From NCBI GenBank assembly GCA_006503475.1, contig RSEH01000039.1, positions 124,001 to 188,000 on the forward strand: a stretch of DNA of 64,000 bases. Direction: 5' to 3'. This document shows, piece by piece, positions 47,726 to 56,966 of the stretch. Each line of letters starts with the position of its first letter. Position 1 is the first letter of the stretch. Origin of the DNA: Stentor roeselii (taxonomy: Eukaryota; Ciliophora; Heterotrichea; Heterotrichida; Stentoridae). The position numbers and the translations under genes were made by a program. A model generated the notes under the pieces. That model had not been told where the DNA came from and did not search any database. It saw only the letters and a program-made list of their open reading frames with translations.

Positions 47726-49318
47726 ATGGAACCGTCAGAAAGTGACACCCTGGTCCTGACCTTAAACCGAAAAGCGATGGACCATTTAAGGAACGAGGAC
47801 TTCAAGTCAAGTCTTTTCTTCCTTCAAAAAGCTGAGTCACTGATCAACTCAGTTCAACTCGAAAACCGGAAAAAACTTTACGGACTGACTTTAAACAACT
47901 TCGGGTGTTACTACAAAAGAACCAACAAGTTGCCAGTCGCTTTGAATTTCTTGAAAAAAGCTCTGGAAGTGCAAAGTCAGCCTCCAGTTGACTTGAATAA
48001 CTTAGCAGGGACTCATCTCAACATCTGTGCAATTCTTTCTAACATGAACGAGCACTCAAAAGCTTTAGCTCATTCTTTAAAAGCTCTAAATCTGTTAAAA
48101 TCTCGAGTGATTGATGACGGGTCACTTTTGACAGCTTACGTCGCTGCTCATCATAATGCAGGAGTTGAATATGAACACTTGAATCAGTCCTCAGAAGCTG
48201 AGAATATCTTTCGTAAAGGATTCAAAATCGCTTCGGACCAGCTTGGCGCTGGTCATCCTTTGACGGAAAGTCTTAAAATGTCCATCGTTAACTTGATTCG
48301 TCCAGTTCAAGTCAAGGAAAGATTTGATAGAAAAACTTGCTTTTCTAGAGGAAGTCCTACTGGTAATAAATCGAAGACTTTACTTATCAGGAGGAATAAA
48401 AGTGCAAGTAAAAATCAGAAATTTCATCATCTTCAGATGGTTAGAAATGAAAATCTTAGGTTTTTAACTGGGGATAGACTTCAGCCTATGTTTAGAAAAG
48501 ATGAAGTTGAATGGAAAGAGGTGAATCGAAGAAAGGTTTTTAATTCTTCGGTTTTGGTTAAGGAGGATCAGGTGGAAAAAGAGGAAGAGGAAAGTGAGGG
48601 ACTGGATATTGAAAATGAAGTTAAGGTATTTTTGGAGAATATTCAGGGTGGTGAAAAAAATGAGATGGAATTTAAAAGTAAACATTTTGGGGTTAGTATT
48701 GCTACGCAGGTTGAAAGATTTGATAGCAATTTTTTTTTAAGTATGCAAGAAAAAGCAGCAATAATAATCCAGAAAAACATTCGCAGATATCTCGCAAAGC
48801 GTCACTTCCAACTATTAAAATACCAAAAAATGCTAAAAGAAGCTGAAAAGCAAGCAAAAGAGGCAAAAGCCAAGTTAAAAACCCTCCGAAAGCCAAAACC
48901 CCGTTTAATCCCACCAGTCCAAACCTCCTCATTTCCACTCAGCAACCCTTCAACGCTAGAGTCAATTCCAGTAGCTTACAAAGACAAACTTGACAGTCCC
49001 CAGCGTCAGTCAAGTACTCGAATGTCAAGAATTTACAACCGTCTAACAACAATAATCGAAGAAAACGACAGCATTTTATTCAAAGTGATAAAAATTCAAG
49101 CTCACTACCGTGGATGGAAACAACGAAGAGACTATTTGATAAAGCGAGGCTCAGCGATTTTAATTCAAAAGAACTTAAGAAGACATCAAGTCCAACGTCT
49201 TTACCTGAAAATCCGAGATGCCATCATCTTTATCCAAGCCTCTTGGAGACGATTTCTGCGTCGTCATCCTTTAAAGAAGTGTTTTTTCCACTCTTTAAGC
49301 CGAAAGAAAAAATATTAG
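47726..49318 (+). CDS. TPR protein with C-terminal IQ motifs
   Basis: This is a 530-residue protein. Residues about 10-185 contain TPR-like helix pairs: LNRKAMDHLRNEDFKSSLFF, then LNNFGCYYKRTNKLPVALNF, then LNICAILSNMNEHSKALAHS, then HHNAGVEYEHLNQSSEAENI. Four IQ motifs follow: AAIIIQKNIRRYLAKRHF (about 345), IKIQAHYRGWKQRRDY, AILIQKNLRRHQVQRLY and IIFIQASWRRFLRRH. IQ motifs bind calmodulin or centrin. The middle is acidic and disordered. TPR plus IQ proteins are common in ciliary and cortical complexes. The stop converges on the ankyrin gene stop 10 bp away. Confidence 0.9.
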   Translation: MEPSESDTLVLTLNRKAMDHLRNEDFKSSLFFLQKAESLINSVQLENRKKLYGLTLNNFGCYYKRTNKLPVALNFLKKALEVQSQPPVDLNNLAGTHLNICAILSNMNEHSKALAHSLKALNLLKSRVIDDGSLLTAYVAAHHNAGVEYEHLNQSSEAENIFRKGFKIASDQLGAGHPLTESLKMSIVNLIRPVQVKERFDRKTCFSRGSPTGNKSKTLLIRRNKSASKNQKFHHLQMVRNENLRFLTGDRLQPMFRKDEVEWKEVNRRKVFNSSVLVKEDQVEKEEEESEGLDIENEVKVFLENIQGGEKNEMEFKSKHFGVSIATQVERFDSNFFLSMQEKAAIIIQKNIRRYLAKRHFQLLKYQKMLKEAEKQAKEAKAKLKTLRKPKPRLIPPVQTSSFPLSNPSTLESIPVAYKDKLDSPQRQSSTRMSRIYNRLTTIIEENDSILFKVIKIQAHYRGWKQRRDYLIKRGSAILIQKNLRRHQVQRLYLKIRDAIIFIQASWRRFLRRHPLKKCFFHSLSRKKKY

Positions 49319-49328
49319 ATGTATTAAT

Positions 49329-50372
49329 TTAGCCTTCATTGTGTAGAAGACTGGTTTTCATAGAAAGGATTAAAGTGTCGTTTTCCTCTTCACTTTCACT
49401 GCTGATGTAGTCTTTTATGCTGAATTGATCATGGGACTTCTGGTCAAGGTCAAGTTCTAAAGGCGTCTTTGGAATTGGTGACTGTTTTATTTCGTTTCTT
49501 TTTTCTAAGTCTTTCTTTTTCGCGTCGATTCCTAAACCTTTTAGTTTCGCTTCTAAAAAGATTATTGTTCGAATGTCACTTGCCATTAGAAGAGACTCTT
49601 CGAACATGTAGGCTGGACTGATTTTCACTGTTTCGATCAGGTATTGAAGGCACTCGTAACTTGAGGATGACTGGGATCTTCGAGCTCCTGCTAGACAGAT
49701 GTGGATCGCGTTTTCTTTGTGAGAGTTGGTTACTTTGAAGTTTGAGGAACAGACCTCGTGAAGGAATTTTATCATTATGAAGTTACAGTTTCGGCAGGCT
49801 ATTAGGGCACAGTTTTCTCCTGTCACTTCAGATTGAAAGTTGACATCAAGAGCCTTGGGCACATTCGAATGATTTTCCTTCTGAAAATAGTTAAAAATAG
49901 TAGAAATCAAAGAAATATTCCCCAATTCACAAGCCTTATGAACAGGAGTATAAATCTGAGGAGGAGCATCATGTGGAAGCGAGTCCTTCAAGTGTTCAAT
50001 CGCAATTTGATTATCCATATAAATCGGTATAAACCTGGAAAGAATCTCAAAACAATTATTCTGAACAATCAAATCAAGAGTACTCATCCCACAATCAAAA
50101 AGCATTTTTTCCATAGCAATGATGCTAGGATGCAAACTTTCATAAATAAACGTAAAGACCTGGGGCTGGTTCTTCCAAATCGCATAAGAAAGACAATTCA
50201 AACTGATTTCCTTTGATTCCAACAAGACCTGATCAACGCCTCCTCCAAGTTTTTCCCATTGATTTACCAAAATTTTCAACTTCAAAAAAGACGCCACTTC
50301 AATCGCGTTGCGAATTTGAAGTTTAATACTTTCAATGTTGAGAGAACTTTGATTACTTGAACAGCAGCCCAT
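49329..50372 (-). CDS. Ankyrin-repeat protein with dual-acylation N-terminus
   Basis: This is a 347-residue protein. The N-terminus MGCCSSNQSS is a strong myristoylation (Gly2) plus palmitoylation (Cys3, Cys4) signal. Ankyrin-like repeats run from about residue 70 to 260: LSCLSYAIWKNQPQVFTFIY, CGMSTLDLIVQNNCFEILSR, TPVHKACELGNISLISTIFN and NCALIACRNCNFIMIKFLHE. The repeats are irregular and degenerate. The C-terminal 70 residues are charged and probably disordered. Membrane-tethered ankyrin scaffolds fit the cortex, but the partner is unknown. It shares a short divergent promoter region with the gene at 50422, with 49 bp between start codons. Confidence 0.85.
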   Translation of the reverse strand: MGCCSSNQSSLNIESIKLQIRNAIEVASFLKLKILVNQWEKLGGGVDQVLLESKEISLNCLSYAIWKNQPQVFTFIYESLHPSIIAMEKMLFDCGMSTLDLIVQNNCFEILSRFIPIYMDNQIAIEHLKDSLPHDAPPQIYTPVHKACELGNISLISTIFNYFQKENHSNVPKALDVNFQSEVTGENCALIACRNCNFIMIKFLHEVCSSNFKVTNSHKENAIHICLAGARRSQSSSSYECLQYLIETVKISPAYMFEESLLMASDIRTIIFLEAKLKGLGIDAKKKDLEKRNEIKQSPIPKTPLELDLDQKSHDQFSIKDYISSESEEENDTLILSMKTSLLHNEG

Positions 50373-50421
50373 TTTTCAATAATTGTTGAAAAAAGGCGAA
50401 AGTTTATTGTTATTAAAGTTC

Positions 50422-50886
50422 ATGTCTAACAACCCTTTCATGACTCAGTCTCCGAAAAGACCTACTGTGAGGAAATCAGTGGAAAGAATAGAAAGACTCA
50501 GTAAGCCGAAAGTCAAGCTGAACACTGATGAAGATACTATTGGCCCTGCTGATTATTCTCCAAGTGAAGTGTTTTTATCGACTAAGGTCAGAAGTCCTTC
50601 TGTTTTAATTGGAAGGTCGGAAAGGTTTTTGAGGTCGAAGATTAGGGAAATGAGGAAAAGTGTTCAAAGACTTGCTGATGTTCAAGAGACTGGGCTTTAT
50701 AATATCTCTGAAATCGTTAGTCCTCCGAAGTACTCTTTTAAGAGAACTGGACATGATTTAAAACTTGTCAATAATCCACAGTTCCCTGGAGTTGGGAAGT
50801 ATTCTCCGACACTTGTTCATGCGAATTCATCGTTTTCTTTTAGGAAAGCTAAGAAGAACTTTAATTGGAAGAAGGGTATTGGATAA
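50422..50886 (+). CDS. STPGR/SHIPPO-like repeat protein
   Basis: This is a 154-residue protein from the first ATG (MSNNPFMTQSPKRP); the open frame extends 39 bases upstream without an ATG. Short Pro-Gly motifs are seen: GPADYSPSEV near residue 38 and FPGVGKYSPTLVHANSSFSF near the end, with SPPKYSFKRTG between. These fit the STPGR/SHIPPO repeat (PGxGxYxP...SFS) found in ODF3 and other microtubule-associated ciliary proteins. The protein is basic. Association with axonemal or cortical microtubules is inferred from the family. Confidence 0.78.
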   Translation: MSNNPFMTQSPKRPTVRKSVERIERLSKPKVKLNTDEDTIGPADYSPSEVFLSTKVRSPSVLIGRSERFLRSKIREMRKSVQRLADVQETGLYNISEIVSPPKYSFKRTGHDLKLVNNPQFPGVGKYSPTLVHANSSFSFRKAKKNFNWKKGIG

Positions 50887-50952
50887 GTAGCTATTCTTGG
50901 AACTCTCAGATGAACTTTGAATGGTTTAGTTCAATTAATATATAGGATTAGA

Positions 50953-52113
50953 TTAGTGTAATATTTGAGCTTTGTTCGGAGTGGCCGAACGAACATAAGG
51001 AATCAATTTTCGAGGATCTTCTAAAGCTTCTTTTGTAAACTCCTCAATGCTACCCTGAAGTTCCTGAATCCTAACATTGATTTCTGCGACTCTTTTAGAA
51101 AAATCGATATTTTCCCTGTTTTCCATATGTTTAGAGATATTTTTCAACACAATCGAGTAATTCTGTATTAAAAACTCATTTTTTTCCCTTTGCTCTTCAA
51201 GTGAGTTCATAACCTTGTTAATCCTTTTAAGTTTTTTCTGAGTAATCCTGACAGCAGCATTGAAATCCTTAATCAAACCAAGTCCAACAATTAAATCCTC
51301 AAAGTTCATAGCAAGATTTTCCTCAGTTCTTCTAACAACCTCCATTTTCTTCTGATAAAACCTTTTACAAACATTGAAATGTTGCTTCAAAAGTCTACCT
51401 TCTTCATTTTTCTGCTGAATTTCCGCTGAAACTTTCTGAAACCCTTCAAAAAACCTTCCCTTTTGACTAACTTTCTCCTTCGAAAAAAACAAAATATCCT
51501 GATTATAAAGTCCAGCTTGTTCATTCAACTCTTTTTTCCAATTTTCAATTTTTTTCAAAGTCATTTTTTGCTTGCTTCTGTTTTTCTCTTACAAATTCAG
51601 CTCTTCTGAAGCCTGGAGCGACGAAAGTCGCTCAAGTTCCTGAAGAATTTCTTTTAAAATCTGTTCTTCTTCTTTTTTGCTTGGCGATTTGTTGACTGAA
51701 TAAAAATTACGGGTCCACTTTTGAAGAAGGTCTTCTTCGACGTTGGAAGTTGGAAGAAGGGAAAGTTTGAAGTTTGGCTCGATTTCGATTTCTGCTGAAA
51801 GTTCAAAGTCGGATGACTCGGGGTCTGGAGTTTTACTTGATTCTGAAAGCGACGGGGAAATTGGTGGAGCTTGAAGACCCTGGGCAACGGATTCGAAGGC
51901 TTCGACGACTTTTTCTAGGTTTAGAACTGGATGTTTGTTGAGATTTTCAAGAGGTTTTGGCATTTCTTCCTCAGATGAAGAATTTTCATCAGTTTTCAGG
52001 TTTTTTATTGTGTTGCGTCTTTCGAATACCTTGATGTTGATTTTTTCTGCACGGTCTTCGAAGTGGTCTTCAGGTTCTTCTAGGATTGATTCGAGGTCTG
52101 AGCTTTTTTTCAT
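50953..52113 (-). CDS. Coiled-coil protein, one 15-nt intron
   Basis: Two in-frame parts join through the intron at 51578-51592 to give about 381 residues. The first 174 residues are acidic with Ser-rich stretches (ENSSSEEEMPKPLENLNKHP). The last part of this exon and most of the second exon are helical: KKEEEQILKEILQELERLSS, then MTLKKIENWKKELNEQAGLY, then long heptads to about residue 360. The end (RKLIPYVRSATPNKAQILH) is basic. No family is recognised. The next upstream gene on this strand ends 79 bp before its start. It is probably a structural or adaptor protein. Confidence 0.75.
51578..51592 (-). other. 15-nt intron in coiled-coil gene
   Basis: The sense sequence is GTAAGAGAAAAACAG, with A at position 10. 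It contains the in-frame TAA that otherwise separates the two frames; splicing gives EELNLSKQKMTL. Confidence 0.75.
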
Positions 52114-52192
52114 TATCTTGAATAAGAAAAAGTGAAAAATTGAAAAAATGGAAAAATGAAAAATTTATCGAAAAGACTTTTTCTTGAATAAG

Positions 52193-54409
52193 TTAAACAT
52201 ATGCAAGATTACTAAAAATACAATCCACCTTTTTTCGCTCGTCGTTTCTGGCAGTGAAAGGCTTGAGAGAACTGGGTCTGAAGCTTTCTCTGATGCTTGT
52301 TCCTCGCTTTTCGTCTTTGTTTTGAACTGAAATGTAAGGATTCGTGCTTCGATTTCGAACGTCCATCAACTTCTTCGGAGTGATTTGGGGCCGAACGAGG
52401 GTATCAGCGTATCGAATCCTTTTAAACTCATGGATTTTTTTTATTTCCTTGGCAAGTCCAGCGGGAAGAGAAGTTTCTTCAGCTGTGAAGTTGACTGAAG
52501 TCACTTCAGCGATGTTTACCTTTTTTGAGATTATTTTTTTCATTATTTTTTTGGATACTTCGATTGGTGGAAGTGAGGCTTCTTCTTTTTCTTCTAATTC
52601 GGAACCGGAGTCTGAAGAACTACTGGGAAAGTGAACGTTTTCAGACTTCATGATCTATTTGATGATTACATTCATCCACTCGTCTAGGTTTCTTTTTACA
52701 TGCTTTTCGGTGCGGAAGGCCAGGTTTGAAAAACAGTCGTTGGGTGCTTTGTTGTTGCTTGTTGTTGACACGAAGGAAAGATGAGGAATCTCAAAATCAA
52801 ACTCTTCAAATACCGGCAAATCTTCAGGGAACTTCAAAAAATGTTTTCCTTGTTTTTTGAAAAGTTTCGACTTACTCTGATCAAGCATCAACGAATACTC
52901 ATTAATACTTCTCGCCAGTTTCTCACCCAATACAAATAAAGACTCAGGTGTGAATGGAAGAGTTTCACGTGAATTAGAGAAGTACCCATGATAAGACGTT
53001 TCAAGAGTATAACTATGATTTATCTGAAACTCGCTGCTCATCACTGCACGCGCTGCACGTTTTTTCGACTTGCTGATTCGAAACTTACAAGAATAAAACC
53101 TAAACATTTCCGTTCTTTCCGAAATAAGCCGAGGGATTATTTTGCTTTTATAATACATTGAATGATGAATCGGGAAATAAGGGCCATACAAAAAAGACCC
53201 TTTCTTAGAAAAATGCCCATGCATGTCAAAAAACATGAAAACCTTTCCTTTTTCCTGCAGTTTTTCCACAAGTTTCTTCAAAGAAACTATTTCCGGATGG
53301 TCTTCCTCACTAGGTTGTATATAAGTCCTGTTCAAATCATTTCCACTTAAGGAAGTTCTGCAGTTTCCAACAATGACTCCATCAGGGTTAAGCATGGGAA
53401 CGATTTTAAAGATGAAGCTATTTCGCAAATTGACAGCTTCTGGGTGTTTACTCGCTAAAAACCGCAGAAAACCTTCCATGACCCACGAGCCGACAGTTTC
53501 AGCTGGGTGGATTCTTCCAATTGCAACAATTGTTTTTTTGTAATCACTGGGAATGTTCGGGTTGGTGACAGTGATCAGTGGAATGTCGATCAGTGACAAG
53601 CTTTTACATAAAGTTGAAGTCGTTATATAAGAGTTCTTTTCACCTTTAAGCAGGCGAAATATTTTCTGTAAACGGGAATAAGTGTAAGGAATTGAAGTAG
53701 CGAACCAGACCTTGTCATTCGCGTATTGAAAGAGGTAGGAAAAACTCAGTTGATAAAAAGGTTTCTTTAAATTGTGCCTGTTGAGTTTACTAAATGAAAA
53801 CTGCACATTTTCGCCCCCCGGCTGCCACCCTGCGCTTTGACCGTTCCTGACTTCCTGGACACTGAAAACTCTCGGTTTCATGCCATTAGTGAACAAATTG
53901 CTATTGCGAGTGAAATTCACAATGTTGAACTTCACCAGTCTTCTCCCTTGCAAGCCTGAAACAGAGAAATAAAACCAGTGCATGTGTCCATCAGTGTTTG
54001 TATCAAGTCTCATATACAAGTCATACTCGTTCTTGTTAATCATCTCCACATGGTCCAGATTCCCACACTCAAACTTTGAGTCAAAAATTAAAACATCTTC
54101 TGAGAATGAAGGTTCAACTTGTGAAGGTTTTTTTCCTTTTTTTCTGAGATACGCTGTTATTGACGGTTGTGAAAAATCGAAAGGGTAACTGTCTTCTGAG
54201 ACTGAAAAGACTGAATGGAACTCGAAAGAGTCTTCTGGCTTGTACCCTGAATAGACACAAGTCTTGCTGGAGGGGTAGTCGAAGTCAGAGTCGTAATACA
54301 GAGGGTACGGGTTTTTAATGTTCGGAGGTCGCCATCCAGTGAGCATGTCAGCTTCCAAGGAGTACCCTTTATTCACCAGCGGAAGCGCAGAGGGTAGTTG
54401 TCCAGACAT
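52193..54409 (-). CDS. Cytosolic carboxypeptidase (AGBL/CCP, tubulin deglutamylase-like), one 15-nt intron
   Basis: The start is the ATG at 54409 (MSGQLPSALP). The spliced protein has about 733 residues. The N-terminal CCP domain (about 100-260) precedes an M14 carboxypeptidase domain: GRIHPAETVGSWVMEGFLRF gives zinc ligands His301 and Glu304, NPDGVIVGNCR and SGNDLNR give substrate Arg residues, and FFDMHGH gives zinc ligand His397. The YTLETSYHG segment holds the catalytic Glu. Such enzymes remove glutamates from tubulin tails in cilia and the cytoskeleton. A second exon, after the intron at 52655-52669, adds a 153-residue tail that starts IMKSENVHFPSSSSDSGSEL and is acidic then basic, with no recognised domain. 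Confidence 0.92.
52655..52669 (-). other. 15-nt intron joining carboxypeptidase domain to tail
   Basis: The sense sequence is GTAATCATCAAATAG, with A at position 10. It contains the in-frame TAG. Without splicing, the tail would be a separate gene starting 3 bp after the stop and in the same frame, which is less likely. Confidence 0.75.
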
Positions 54410-54456
54410 ACTAATCAATTAATCTTTGAATTTAACACCCTTCATATTATCCAACA

Positions 54457-55290
54457 ATGAACTTCTCAAAAGAAACAGACTCCTTCTGCGCTGAAACTGA
54501 ACCAGGCAAAGAGTCAGTCGCTTACACCCTCAACAGTCCGAGACTCAAGATGAGCTCGGCTGAGACCAGTCCTTACAAGTCTTTTTACTCAGCCTTTACA
54601 CCAGTCAACGACTTTTCTCATAGATTTGTTGATACTGAAGATGTCTTCGACAGACTCGTCCTCGACACCAACCGTCGATACGGAAATAAAGAAAAACTCA
54701 GACTTTTCATCCGTCAGAAGGAAAACCAGGAAATCCGAAAGTTTTCTGAAAAAGAAGAAGTTTATCAAAGACTTTTCGCTGACACGCAGCAGAGAGTCGA
54801 ACAAAAACATCTCAAGGAAAAGTTTCGAGAGCAGGAAACGGAAAACACGATAAAAAGCTTCAGGTCTGCGAAAACTTGCACAAAACAAGAAGCTGAAGCT
54901 GTTGTCAGACGACTTTTAAGTAAGAAAAACTTAGACTCTCCTAGAAAAATCATTGAACAAGAGTACCAGTTTAATAAACAACGAGACTTGACTCGCTTTT
55001 GTAGCTTTGACAGCTTAAAAATCAAAGAAAAGACCAGTCCTGTCAAGGTTTTACCTGAAAGTCAGAAAAACGCTGTTTTCACCAAGGGTGGAAAAAATCG
55101 AGAAAAAACAAGACTTGAAAAAAAAATCGTTTCGCCCAGAGATGAAAATTTTAAAGGTCAAAACATGGACATTGTTGAACGCACTGAAATCGAACAAAGA
55201 TACGGAAAACCTGGAAAACCCGCAGATCCTGAAGCAGGGCGCAAGTTCCACGCGAATAGAAAGGAAAAGAAAAGAGTTGGTTTCGTGTAG
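54457..55290 (+). CDS. Basic protein with three diverged 38-residue repeats
   Basis: This is a 277-residue protein. Residues about 60-200 contain three related units, each starting with an acidic pair and an RL core: EDVFDRLVLDTNRRYGNKEK, EEVYQRLFADTQQRVEQKHL and AEAVVRRLLSKKNLDSPRKI, each followed by a charged helix and a Phe (IRKFS, IKSF, LTRF). The whole protein is Lys/Arg/Glu-rich and probably helical. I do not recognise a named family. It is divergent from the carboxypeptidase gene, with 47 bp between start codons, and convergent with the next gene, with stops 12 bp apart. A cytoskeletal role is only a guess from context. Confidence 0.72.
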   Translation: MNFSKETDSFCAETEPGKESVAYTLNSPRLKMSSAETSPYKSFYSAFTPVNDFSHRFVDTEDVFDRLVLDTNRRYGNKEKLRLFIRQKENQEIRKFSEKEEVYQRLFADTQQRVEQKHLKEKFREQETENTIKSFRSAKTCTKQEAEAVVRRLLSKKNLDSPRKIIEQEYQFNKQRDLTRFCSFDSLKIKEKTSPVKVLPESQKNAVFTKGGKNREKTRLEKKIVSPRDENFKGQNMDIVERTEIEQRYGKPGKPADPEAGRKFHANRKEKKRVGFV

Positions 55291-55302
55291 CTAAGTTAAT
55301 TC

Positions 55303-56403
55303 CTAAATAGACTTCTGTTTTGAGCAGATTAGCTTGGCCAAGCTATCATCTAAAGTCACTTCTTGGATTTTTTTCACTTTTCTCATGTTGAAACTTTTGA
55401 AGGTGTTCCATTGTTTCAGCACGAAAAAAATGATTTTCGCGTCTTGAATGTCGGTCGCAGAAGAGTAGTTGATGAAATTTTTCATGAAGATTTTGTCCAT
55501 TGTAGTGTAAAACGAGCTCAACTCTTCAAAGTTCGTTGAGTTCTTCTCAAAAAGCACGAAAGTCTTATATAATATCTTTGCGATGTCCTTGTTTGACAAA
55601 GTGCAGTCGGGAGTAAGAAGGTCGTTTAATAGTGATAAAGATTTACTGCAAGGGTTGATGTTAAGACAGTGCAAAAACAATGAAACTTTGATCGGAGTAA
55701 GATTTGAATCGAAACTTATGAGGAACTTTGCAATCGGGTAGTAAAAGTCGTCGAAGGTCATCGAGTATTTATAAAAGTCCTTAAAAAATTCCATCACTTT
55801 TTCTATTTCATCAACTCTTTCCCATCTCATGATCAGTAAGCGAAAGTAAGTGGCTAAGGGTGAACAGTCAACTTCTTTCGTGTGAAGATGTTTTAATAAA
55901 AAGTAAGTCACTTGAAATGTTGGGTACTTGTGCCATTTTAACATCTGGATCGTTGTTGTTAAGGCCATTTTCAAGGTCTCAGGGTTTTTTCCGTGTACAA
56001 GGTAATGAAAGTTTATATATCTCTTTTCATGCTCACTTTCTTCTGAGTTCATCAAGGTCTCGACGATTTTCTCATAAAAATCTAAATTTTCAGTGTTGGT
56101 TTTTTGAAGAAAGTAGTGAATTTTTGCTACTTGAATAATTTTCAACTTTTTGATAAGATTTTCATCCTTTTTGAAGAGTTTTATTAGTTTATCAGAAGGT
56201 TTCTTGTTATTCAAGCACTTCAAAAAGAGGTCACTTTCTTTCCTTTCATAAATAGTTTCGTTTGCAAGAGACCTCATGAGAATATTGAATTCTTTTTTAG
56301 GGTTTTCCTTGAAATAGCCCCTGAAAAGCCTTGACTTGACGAGAGTCGAGAACATTTTTATTACGCTAAGGACTTTAATATCTTCAGATTGACATTGCTC
56401 CAT
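55303..56403 (-). CDS. Helical-repeat protein of unknown function, possibly mitochondrial
   Basis: The longest ATG frame gives 366 residues. The next Met at 56355 (MFSTLVKSRLFRGYFKENPK) may be the real start. That N-terminus is basic and amphipathic like a mitochondrial presequence, and it leaves room for a leader, because the divergent gene starts at 56412, only 8 bp from the first ATG. The protein is alpha-helical throughout with repeat-like helix pairs (TTTIQMLKWHKYPTFQVTYF, VMEFFKDFYKYSMTFDDFYY). It is similar in character to the gene at 14741. An organellar RNA or ribosome factor is possible; nothing decisive is seen. Confidence 0.7.
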   Translation of the reverse strand: MEQCQSEDIKVLSVIKMFSTLVKSRLFRGYFKENPKKEFNILMRSLANETIYERKESDLFLKCLNNKKPSDKLIKLFKKDENLIKKLKIIQVAKIHYFLQKTNTENLDFYEKIVETLMNSEESEHEKRYINFHYLVHGKNPETLKMALTTTIQMLKWHKYPTFQVTYFLLKHLHTKEVDCSPLATYFRLLIMRWERVDEIEKVMEFFKDFYKYSMTFDDFYYPIAKFLISFDSNLTPIKVSLFLHCLNINPCSKSLSLLNDLLTPDCTLSNKDIAKILYKTFVLFEKNSTNFEELSSFYTTMDKIFMKNFINYSSATDIQDAKIIFFVLKQWNTFKSFNMRKVKKIQEVTLDDSLAKLICSKQKSI

Positions 56404-56411
56404 TCAAATTA

Positions 56412-56966
56412 ATGAACCAAAGCACCAACAGTCCTCGCAAGCTTTTCCACTGTTTAAAAGATGAAAAAGGTGCCAGCCAGGGCCAGTCAAACTCGCCGAA
56501 ACGGTTCAAAAGAACTGAAAACCTCTCGATTTTAGTCATTCATAAGACTTGGCTCCCGAAACTCAGGGTCTCAGCGAAATCTGGACTTAGCTCGTCGAAT
56601 GACGTCAACCCTGCCAGTTGCAGAGGGATTCAGAAGGTCTTTGATGGAAAGCCTCAGGAAATTTTTACAAACAGGTTTTATCTCAGGAAGCTTCCCCCAA
56701 GATTTAAACATTTGGCTGAAATTAATGCGGTTAATGGTTCTGATGTGAATAATCAAGCCTTTTCATATCGAAAGGACTTGGAACTCTTGCATTCAGTTGA
56801 CCCTGATAAGGTCAAGGTCTCGATTGAGCATGCGAAGAATATTAGAAGTATTGAGGATAATTGGAATAAAGGGAAAATACTTAAAAATTGTAAAGAAAAT
56901 AGCTGGAAATGGCTTACTCCAAGAGATACACCTACCAAAACAGTCAAGTTCAAGGAGGAGATGTAA
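56412..56966 (+). CDS. Hypothetical basic protein
   Basis: This is a 184-residue frame from ATG to TAA. It is rich in Lys, Asn and Ser, with a disordered N-terminal third (NSPRKLFHCLKDEKGASQGQ). The C-terminal part has a helix (LHSVDPDKVKVSIEHAKNIR) and a tryptophan-rich end (SIEDNWNKGKILK, NSWKWLTPRDTPTKTVKF). No family is recognised. The Pro-Arg-Asp-Thr-Pro-Thr end resembles microtubule-associated short motifs only superficially. It shares a very short divergent promoter with the helical-repeat gene. Confidence 0.7.
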   Translation: MNQSTNSPRKLFHCLKDEKGASQGQSNSPKRFKRTENLSILVIHKTWLPKLRVSAKSGLSSSNDVNPASCRGIQKVFDGKPQEIFTNRFYLRKLPPRFKHLAEINAVNGSDVNNQAFSYRKDLELLHSVDPDKVKVSIEHAKNIRSIEDNWNKGKILKNCKENSWKWLTPRDTPTKTVKFKEEM

